Part shown: in pieces, positions 53,974-62,188 of the stretch | Position numbering within the stretch: the first letter of the stretch is position 1 | Layout: every line of letters begins with the position of its first letter | NCBI GenBank assembly: GCA_963210315.1 | Contig: OY723316.1 | Coordinates: 992,001 to 1,056,000 of the forward strand | Reading direction: 5' to 3' | Origin: Rhynchopus euleeides | Lineage: Eukaryota; Euglenozoa; Diplonemea; Diplonemida; Diplonemidae | Length of the DNA: 64,000 nucleotides | Notes under the pieces: generated by a model | What the model was told of the DNA's origin: nothing | The model's input: the letters and a program-made list of their open reading frames with translations, nothing else | The model's database searches: none | Made by a program: the position numbers and the translations under genes

Positions 53974-54734
53974 TTTTAAACTTGTTCTGGACTGAGTAAG
54001 GGGCACTTTTTGGCACGTAGGCCGCCGAAAAATATACTATGGCTTCGGGGAGCCCAGCTCTTTCAAATAACGATACTTTCTGGCGGAAAAGGTGTGGGTG
54101 GTGGGCCCGGGTGTGGGTCGGGAGGGTGGCCGACTACATCCAGCCTGAGGGTCCCTGTCTGAAGGGGACCCTTCTTTACCCCGTCCACCTGGCTGTATCA
54201 GATGGCCGAGCCGTTCAGTGCAAGACTCATCTACACTACAATGCCACACACGCGTGGGCAGAGAGTGAATGCAGGGACAGGTGTGCAGGCACGGGCCGGA
54301 TCTCAGAAGCACTGTTGCACAAGCACCTCCAGACATCAGCGACCCGAAGTGCAATGACTTCAAGGACCGCAGGGAGTACGACGAGAGGGGTGTGGGGCTA
54401 GCGCCAGCCACTTTTCTTCGGCAATTGCTGACCTCTTCGTGCCCAGTAAGACACAACCAAGCCAGCAACGTGACGTTCGCCTGTGATGACCAACCCCTCC
54501 AACTGACCTCGCCCGGTATCGTGCCATCAGTTCGTTGAGACGGTCCCAAATCTGACCGCTGTATCAACATACAAAGCCCATGGGAAGACGTCTCATTGCG
54601 GTTTTCGGTGCCGGGGACGGGATAACTGTCACAGAGCTGGCACAGAAAGCCGCACAACGTCAGATTACTGCCAGAATACTGCAAATGAAGCCCTTTTCCG
54701 GACACACCATACACCTTAAAAAATGTACCCCCCC
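53960..54734. mobile_element. Inverted-repeat element with GGGGGGGTACATTTTT ends
   Basis: About 775 bp. The left end GGGGGGGTACATTTTTTTAA is mirrored at 54714-54734, but similarity fades after about 22 bp. A minus-strand frame covers 54780-54037 (247 residues), without a recognised domain. The Cys- and Ser-rich translation could be a decayed gene or chance. It differs from the TAGGGGGGG elements in lacking a TA terminus. Confidence 0.55.
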
Positions 54735-54782
54735 GAATCCCGATTTCCGGAATCCTGGAAAAAACACTGAAGTTTGTCAAAA

Positions 54783-54978
54783 AAGAAAAGAAGCTTGCCG
54801 GGAGCGAAGACCTCTCCCCCCGACCCTACTTTGTGGGGAGATGGGCGTCAATGGGACAGAACGGGTCTGTGTGGCACTGTGTAGCAGCCTAGCTCTCGCA
54901 GCGCCTGGGTTTGTCGGCGCCAATAAAAAAAAGCTTGCCGAGAGCGAAGACCTCTCCCCTCCGCTGATTTGTGTTTGG
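54783..54978 (+). repeat. Direct repeat AAGCTTGCCGGGAGCGAAGA
   Basis: Two copies of about 50 bp (54783-54835 and 54925-54975), separated by sequence that includes AGCTCTCGCAG. That intervening piece recurs near 43265 and 61458, so fragments of one dispersed family are mixed here. Confidence 0.5.
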
Positions 54979-55997
54979 CTTTTCGATAGAATGGCTCTTG
55001 AAAAGGGCGCGTGTGTGTGTGTGACGTGTTGTGTCTGTGTACAGTGGTGAGGTCACATCAAGAGTATGATTTGTACTCGGTGTGCCTCTACCCTCCTACA
55101 AAAAAGACACACATATCCACCTGTGTGTGCGTGTGGTGTGTGTGGTGTGGTGGAGATTATATCAAGCGGAGATGCGCGGTGTGTGTCTACACTGATATAA
55201 AGTATTCACGTGTGTGCGTGTGGAGGTAGCACCAGAGTTGTTTAGCGCTCGGTGTGTCCTCCACAAAACTAAAAAGATTTACCTGGGTGTGTGTGTGTGT
55301 GGTGGACCCTGCGCACGGATCACGTGGTTGTGTGACATGAGTGACAGAGGTGGCGTGTGCCTCCCATCCATTTCCCGCTTTGCGAAGCCTCCCGGAAAAC
55401 TGGAGTGCAGGGGTTCCTAACACACCTGTGCCACTTTATTTTTTTGCAACTGGGTTTGTGAAGCACACACCCACACACGGGGCCCATGGCAGGGTATATT
55501 GCCCAGCACAAAGTAGTCAGCACACACACACGGGGAGGGGGCAGTTCTTCCAGGTAACACTGGGTCTCGATTGCCTCAGCTGGCAACCCGCTGTCATGAT
55601 ACTTCAAGTGTGGAGTGGGGTGGGTTGGAGGGTGAGACACGGGTTGCTTTTGGTCCGCGCTGTGGGCTGGGGCAGCACGCCAGCGGCACGTTGTCAAGCT
55701 CTCGAGGGAGACAGAGAGAGAGATGGGGGGTGGGGGGTGGGGTGGGGCGGAACAGCAATGCGATTCCCTTATACCCCCCCCCCCCCCTGTCTCTTCCCCT
55801 TCCCCTTCCCCCGTACTCACCGTCAGCTCATGTCCTGTACCGCCCTCTTCTTCCACACACACCCCACCACCGCCCGCGGATTCCCCCATATAGAGTCACC
55901 TTGCAGAGGGTGACATCACTCAGAGCGGTCTGGCCGTTAACTGGTCTTTCAGCCTGAGTTTGGTCTGCTGTTTCAAATCCCCAACCCCCCCCCCCCT
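54979..55997. other. GT-rich intergenic stretch
   Basis: No supported gene. Degenerate GTGTGTG tracts at 55005-55305 include two related blocks containing ATCAAG..GTGTG..CTAC. A C run at 55773-55787 and the C run at 55986-55996 precede the next short element. Confidence 0.5.
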
Positions 55998-56002
55998 TAG
56001 GG

Positions 56003-56560
56003 CTAAGTTGGCGTGATACGTGATACGTATCGCGTATCAGATACGTATCACGTATCACGATTCGCGTCTCGCGTATCACTGCATGGGGTCAGTGTTTCGG
56101 TCCCCGTACCCAGGAGCCAGCAGATCGCCTTTCAGGGGGTCTGGGGGGCGGAGCCCCCAGCCGCCGGAGGCCACGGTAGTGAACATAGGTTCTCAGGCTG
56201 GCTTCAGTCAAGCACTGACCAAATTCGGTGGGCCATTGGGACAACAGTTCGGAATCGCCCTGCTCCCTGGGCCCCAGTGGGCCCAGGGGGGCGGGGGCAG
56301 ATCAGAAATATTCTTGGTCGGGCAGGCTGGCCAGGCCCTACCAAGGTTTCGGACTGAAACTAAATAGGTGGGGCAGCTGCCCTACCTGCCTGGCCAGGCA
56401 CGAGATCACTGAACACCTTATCCGGACGCCGTATCGGATACGTGTCGAGAAAGGGGCTCGGCGGCACGCCTGCCGTATCAGCGCCGTTGCCGTATCGGAT
56501 ACGTATCACGTATCGCCCCCGCCAAAAATGTGCTCTGAAACGCGTATCATGCCAACTTAG
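56003..56560. mobile_element. Short hAT-like element, inverted copy with exact 8-bp duplication
   Basis: A 558-bp inverted copy of 50662-51225 with CTAAGTTGGC ends. CCTTAGGG lies on both sides (55995-56002 and 56561-56568). The copied T in place of C marks it as a genuine duplication of this particular site rather than part of the element. It contains the GC-hairpin repeat (56135-56187) and abuts the long element at 56564. Confidence 0.87.
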
Positions 56561-56563
56561 CCT

Positions 56564-57721
56564 TAGGGGGGGGGGTCACTGCTAAGGAAAAGTGGTAGAC
56601 AAACAGCAATTTTTCCGACACCCCCATTCCGACACCCGGAGAGCCTATTTTTGGGTAGCTGTTGGCCGATATGTGGTGGAAAACAGGTTTTAGGCCCATT
56701 TCGGTGATTTTTGACACCCGGGAAGGCATTTTTCGCCCATTTTTTATTTTCCTACCAGAACTTGTACCTCGGGGTAGTAGCGTGGCTTCGTCATTTTTTG
56801 ACTACAACCACTGGGAGAGGCATTGTATCAAGTTCCGCATACATATCGTCCAGGAGGTTCTCCTGGAGCTCAAGTATGGTGAATTCATCCTGGTGGAGCC
56901 CGCTCTCCTCGGCGCGATCCATCAATTCAGCACCCCGTTTCCTTCCCAGGAAGCTGCGGATCTCGCCCTGTTTGTGGGCCAAGTATCTCCCGGAACGCTT
57001 CCTGGGCAGTTGTCTGGGGACGCGGTAGCTTCGCAAATGCGCGCACATCCTCTGCCGAGGGTACAGGGGGATTTCCCCACCTCAATATTCACTATTCCGC
57101 TTGCGGTGACCTGTGCGAGTGCAGTCACCGTTGAGGCTGTACACTGAAAGCGGCTGATCAGCTGTACTGTCATTGACGAGAGGAGACCCTCCAGCCAGTC
57201 GTGCACCACACCTGTTTGAATTCGATCCACACCGACCTCGGCTCACGTCAGCACTAGGGTGCGAGCGCTGCAGTGGAGTATATGTTCGTACAGGGGCAAC
57301 CGTGCCACCTGTGCTGCACCTTCACCATGGTGTGCTTCCGGTACAACAACCGGTAGGTACCTTCTTGTGCGATATCTGCGACCTGCAGCACCGCTATCTC
57401 ACAGCAGGGCTTGCACCGCTGTTCCGATAGACTCCACAGGAACCTCTCGGCAGCTTTGAAGGGTGGAACAGAGCTTTTCTTGGCCCATTGCATGTTGATC
57501 ACGATGAGACCTTGCCCACCGGGGGTGGGCTCGGTACAAGTTGTGGTATGGAAAATTAGGATGGGGTCTGAGAGGGTAACAAGGCCACAGATCATGTTGT
57601 AGTGGGGGTATTTCCGGGTTCCGACATATTCTGGACCGGTTTTTCATATTTTTTGGCCCAAAAATGACCTCCGAGGGAAAGTGGAATTTTGGGGTTTGTC
57701 CCCCCCAGTGACCCCCCCCTA
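56564..57721. mobile_element. Long TA/poly-G inverted-repeat element, family G
   Basis: A 1158-bp element with TA at each end and termini TAGGGGGGGGTCACTG. GTACC boxes lie about 200 bp from the left end (56764) and about 186 bp from the right end (57533), in the context AACTTGTACC. The arms are diverged outside these motifs. Minus-strand frames (57595-57254, 57230-56922, 57048-56791) fill the centre in three phases and look like one decayed protein. The left flank, after removing the short element, is a C run; the right flank is GG followed by a C run. Confidence 0.82.
56791..57595 (-). pseudogene. Decayed minus-strand gene inside element G
   Basis: Successive minus-strand pieces read as coding: one with NMQWAKKSSVPPFKAAERFL (57595-57254) and one with SFLGRKRGAELMDRAEESGL (57048-56791). 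They are in different frames with a poor middle part. The charge pattern and low repetitiveness suggest a former protein of about 250 residues spanning the space between the two GTACC boxes. I cannot identify a transposase motif. Confidence 0.35.
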
Positions 57722-57798
57722 GGCCCCCCCCCCCTCCCCCACACACACATAAAACTGGAGTTTGTCAAATCAAAAGAAAGGGGGGGGGGGGCTGTGAA

Positions 57799-57946
57799 GC
57801 AGTGATCTCGCTGGGATCGTGCCCCCAAAATACTACGGAATCCTCTCCGGCCTCTGTACTGTGAGAGTTGCATCGGACTCTTCCACCGTGTGCAATAATA
57901 GTTAGGGCAGCTGCCCGACCTGCCTCTGACCAGGCACGAGATCACT
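57799..57946. repeat. Small inverted repeat with CAGTGATCTCG ends
   Basis: CAGTGATCTCG at the left and CGAGATCACTG at the right enclose about 125 bp. The right-end context GGCACGAGATCACTG is shared with the short hAT-like elements and with the region near 23178, so this may be a deletion derivative of a related element. Confidence 0.5.
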
Positions 57947-58579
57947 GTGTGGAAGTGTCCAATGCAACATTCACAGCATGCGAGCCCAAGTGTTTCGTGT
58001 GGGGAACTTCGCTCTGCGTCACTGTGCCTGTCAAACGTCGGAGGCTGTATAGGGGCACCTGTGCCACTATACAGCCAGTTTTGTGAAGGCGGCTCGCCTC
58101 TCCTCGCGTTTCTGCATTTCTGCCACGAAGGCTGCTATGCCACTATATGCGTTGCAGGCTGCCACTGCCCCCCCCCCCCCCCCCCCACCTCCCCTTGCCG
58201 GACATACACTTTGGCCTAGTCAGGGCTTTGGTCAGGCCTGTTCCCTGGTCAACAAATGGACTGGTGATGACCAGGGGTACAGGGCAAAATGGGGCTGCAA
58301 ACCCCCTGGTCGATTTCGGCCTGGTCACAACCACCTGGTGGCAAAACCCAGACGATGGCCACCGTGTGGCACCGGATCTCAGGGCACAACCTGCCTAAAG
58401 AGTTGAAGGGAGATCACCCCTGTGTGCTTCCTTCTTAGTTCTACTTCTATTTCAATACCCCCCACCCCCACCCCCCGCCTCCCTCCCTCTTGCTTGTGAG
58501 TGTTGGTCTTGCGAGAAGGTGCTGGGTGCCTTGCTTTCCCATTCACTCTCGACGGTCAAACCCCTTCCCCCCCCCCCCT

Positions 58580-59730
58580 TAGGGGGGGTCAAATGGGGGT
58601 GACAAACACGATTTTTCAAAAAACCGGCGCAGAGGCCCCAAAGCCCCCGTAAACCCTCCAAACCCCCCCAGATCGGTCCGGAAACCCATCGAACCCCACT
58701 TTTCCACCATTCCGGGCACCTCAGGTGCCCGAATTGGGGTACCTAAATTTTGTGCCATCGTTTGGTACCGTACAGTGCCACTGTGTGGGAGGTTGGAAAA
58801 GAAAATGCCCCAACACACCACATCTGAGGGTTGCAATGCATGTTGCTTGCCAACCACGTCATCCGGTGGGTGTCAGGCGCTATGTAGGTGGCATTAGCCA
58901 GGTCTTCGATGTGTTCTGGCTTGTATATATACCTCCCTGCCTGCGGCACAGGCACTGCCTTTGTCCCCCACACCAGCCACAGAGAGCGTATTGTACTCGG
59001 TCCACGGTTGCTGATTCATTGTGATGCGTTGTATCCTCGAGTGAACGTCACACACTAGTGGCACCACCACCCGCCATCCGAGAGCTGTATTGACTTTGCG
59101 CGCTTCCGTTGTATTCACCTCGCCACGCATATTGCACCGTTCAGTACCAGTGCTCTTGGGCCAGGCAAAGTAGACCGCAGCAACTACCAATTCTGGCACA
59201 ATGGGTACCACGACAGCGCACTTCATGTGTTCCCGGAATGTACAGCTCGTGTTGCAACAGTCGTTGTCAACACATCCCGGTTGTGGAGCACTGCTGCACA
59301 GGAATCACACGACCATCTGGACTGTTCCGTACCTACAGGCAGCCTCCCGGTGCATGGTGGCAGGGAGGTATATATACAAGCCAGAACACATCGAAGACCT
59401 GGCTAATGCCACCTACATAGCGCCTGACACCCACCGGATGACGTGGTTGGCAAGCAACATGCATTGCAACCCTCAGATGTGGTGTGTTGGGGCATTTTCT
59501 TTTCCAACCTCCCACACAGTGGCACTGTACGGTACCAAACGGTGGCACAAAATTTAGGTACCCCAATTCGGGCACCTGAGGTGCCCGGAATGGTGGAAAA
59601 GTGGGGTTCGATGGGTTTCCGGACCGATCTGGGGGGGTTTGGAGGGTTTACGGGGGCTTTGGGGCCTCTGCGCCGGTTTTTTGAAAAATCGTGTTTGTCC
59701 ACGTAAAAGGGTGGCATTTGACCCCCCCTA
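58580..59730. mobile_element. Long TA/poly-G inverted-repeat element, family A copy 2 (inverted)
   Basis: A 1151-bp near-identical copy of 13601-14750 in the opposite orientation. The GGGTGACAAACACG arm is on the left here and the CACGTAAAAGGGTGGCATTTG arm on the right, the reverse of copy 1. The flanks are C runs on both sides and no short element has landed on its CCTTAGGG left junction. The high similarity suggests recent movement. Confidence 0.87.
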
Positions 59731-60026
59731 CCCCCCCCCCCTCCTCTTGCTTGTGAGTGTTGGTGTATGCGGGATGCGCCTGGACATTTAAAAAAAAGGC
59801 AAACGCCCCACCTCCCTCCCTCCCTGCCTGCCTCTCCTTCTCCTCCCTTGCTGCTACTCTTTGCTCTTCCTTTGGGGACGGGTTCCCCTTGCTTCTCTTT
59901 TAAAAAAAACAACATTTAAAACAACGGCCTGAGGGGCCCCGCATCCCCAGCCCCACCTCTCGCCCCCTTCTTTTGAAGCGATATAGGTGTCTCCATTCTG
60001 TTCAGCGCACCCCCCACCCCCCCCCC

Positions 60027-61184
60027 TAGGGGGGGGTATATGTGCGTGAGAAACCCGAATTTTTGACATATGCGAAAACGGCACCTAAGTCGACATCCAA
60101 CCATACAAAGTGGTCCAAAACACCCCAGAAACACCTACAGGGCACTTTGGTGACCCCCAGTGCCCTCTGGGGGCCACATATCTGCCATGCTCATTTTCCT
60201 GCCTAGGTTTGGTACCTGGCCTAGGTACCAGGCATAGCCACCCACACTGATACAACGTATTGTGCGGAATATGGTTGGCTCTTCGGTCAAACCATGTCCC
60301 ATTTGATATCCCATGCACATGCGGGGGTATCCCGCGTGACCTGGTGATGATATCCTGCGGATTCTGACCTCCATATCCCGCAGAGATGGCCCTGTCTCCC
60401 GGGGGGCATATGGCGGATGATGGCAGGGATATCCCATTTTCATATATCCCGCTGGGTCCCACATGTCCTGGTTGCATGCCTGTCCTGACAATACTCCCGC
60501 AAGCAATCAGATGTTGCAAAGACATAGACTCAGAGACGCTGTGGACGATGACACCAATAATCAGAGATATGCTTCCTGCCTCGAATGGAGCCTGGCCTAG
60601 GCAACTGGTGCAGTTGTGACACCAACAGAAAGAGCCACAGAGAAAGAGAGGGTGCTAGGTTGGTGCTGACTGAGTCTGAACTAGAAGAGGGCAGAGATGT
60701 GTGTCTCGTCAGCGGACTCTTGGACTAAGTGGGATGACGCATGTGAGCGTCGTTTTGCCCAGAATAAAGGGTAATTGACGTACAAACAGGCCCACAGGAG
60801 ATGGGCTGCAAGTTTGAGGGTCAAAAATATCCTTTCTCGGAAGAGAACGGGTCTGGTGGACCCTGCCCTCGATCCAGAATGCACCCCCCCACACCCCTCG
60901 GCATTGCCAGACACCAAAAACCCTGAAAATAGATGCCCACTGTTCGCAAAAATCTGAACATCTCTCCCACAGGGATGGCCCAGGTACCAAACCTAGGCAG
61001 AAAATTTTGACGTCACAAAAAAGCCTCCAGAGGTGCCATGAGGGGGTCTGGTGTGTCGGATAGGGGGTAATATCGGTGTTCTGGGGTGGTTGGTGGGGGT
61101 TTTGACGGCCGGTACGTCAAAAGAAGTCGATGTTCAAAAATGTGGTGTTTCTCACGCTTTTTAAAGGGCATATACCCCCCCCTA
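60027..61184. mobile_element. Long TA/poly-G inverted-repeat element, family I
   Basis: A 1158-bp element with TA at each end and TAGGGGGGGGTATATG termini, lying between C runs. GTACC boxes lie at about 185 and 198 bp from the left (60212, 60225) and about 199 bp from the right (60983), in the context CCTAGGTTTGGTACCTGG. The loop has ATATCCC repeats and minus-strand frames (60525-60085) with no recognised motif. The left junction CCCTAGGG is unoccupied. Confidence 0.83.
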
Positions 61185-61208
61185 ACCCCCCCCCCCCCGC
61201 CATGCATG

Positions 61209-61309
61209 CACGACGCGGTCTTCACCTCCCGCCGGGTACCCGGGGGAACCCCCCGGATACCGCCGGATACCGGGATCCGGGTACCCGGGGAGGTGGAGAC
61301 CGCGTCGTG
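61209..61309. repeat. 101-bp foldback with GGGTACCC arms
   Basis: CACGACGCGGTCTTCACCTC at the left and its near-complement ending CGCGTCGTG at the right give arms of about 35 bp around CCGGATAC units. It lies 25 bp beyond the family I element. No coding role is visible. Confidence 0.7.
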
Positions 61310-62188
61310 TGAGCTCTGCCATAAATTGCTCCTCCTGTATCCCTGTCAGAGAGCGAACGGGAAGGTGGAGGCAGTGGTAGTGGGTGTCCCAGTGGATGTG
61401 TGCATGGGGGGGGGGGGGGGAAACCAGGGGGGGCAGTGGGACAGAACCGGTCTGTGCAGTAGCCCAGCTCTCGCAGTGCCTGTGATTGTCGACACCAAAA
61501 AAAACAGAGGGGGGTGGCTTTCCCTTGCATCAGGCCGGACCGAAAACCGCAGTTGGTCGCAAGGGCGGTGGCGGCGGGCGCCCGGGGTGGTGGTGGTGGT
61601 GGCGGCAGTATGAGTTGCGTGTTCATGCATGGGTGAGAGGCGGGGGTAGGGGGGTGCGTGGGTGTGGGTGTGTTCTTCTAAGAAAGTAGAAGTCAACAAA
61701 CCAAACCGGAGACACACCCGGTCACCGCCTTGGCTCCAAGCTCCTGCCGATTCCCTTAGCTAAACACTCCGAGTGTGGGTGTGGGTGTGGGTGATTCTCA
61801 GAGGGGTGGGGGGGGGGGGTGTGTGGCCTCCCCCAGGGGAGGGGGGGGGGGGTCAGCTAGAAGGAAGGCCTGAGGGCTGAGATGCGCTGCCACCCGCCTG
61901 CCCTACCCCCTCCGTCTCCGGCCTGTGCCCACGACCCGCTCAAGAGGGAAGCCACTGGGCGATCACGTCACCGCCTTCCCCGGCGTCCCAGCACCGTTTT
62001 CTGGGACGGAGGGGCGCAAGAAGGCATGCGACGCAAGAGGTTAGCAGGAAGAAGAAGTTGCAAAACAAGAGGCGTGCCTCTCTTGCACAGCAAGTGGTGC
62101 CGTCGCACTGTCACCCACACGCCCCGTACCACCACCACCACCACCGCCATCCGACAGATACGACAACACACCTGCACACACCGCAGCC
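61310..62188. other. Upstream region of the WD40-like gene
   Basis: No gene seen. It contains G runs (61405, 61809, 61845), a TGGGTG microsatellite (61775-61793) and a CACCACCACC tract just before the start codon at 62189. Confidence 0.5.

Noticed and set aside
54037-54780. 247-codon minus-strand frame over the element at 53960-54734
   Set aside because: It starts outside the right terminus and ends inside the left one, with a Ser/Cys-rich translation and no conserved motif; probably chance within the element.
61486-61689. Gly-rich + strand frame near 61.5 kb
   Set aside because: It is made of GGTGG repeats and lies next to G runs, with no start context or domain.
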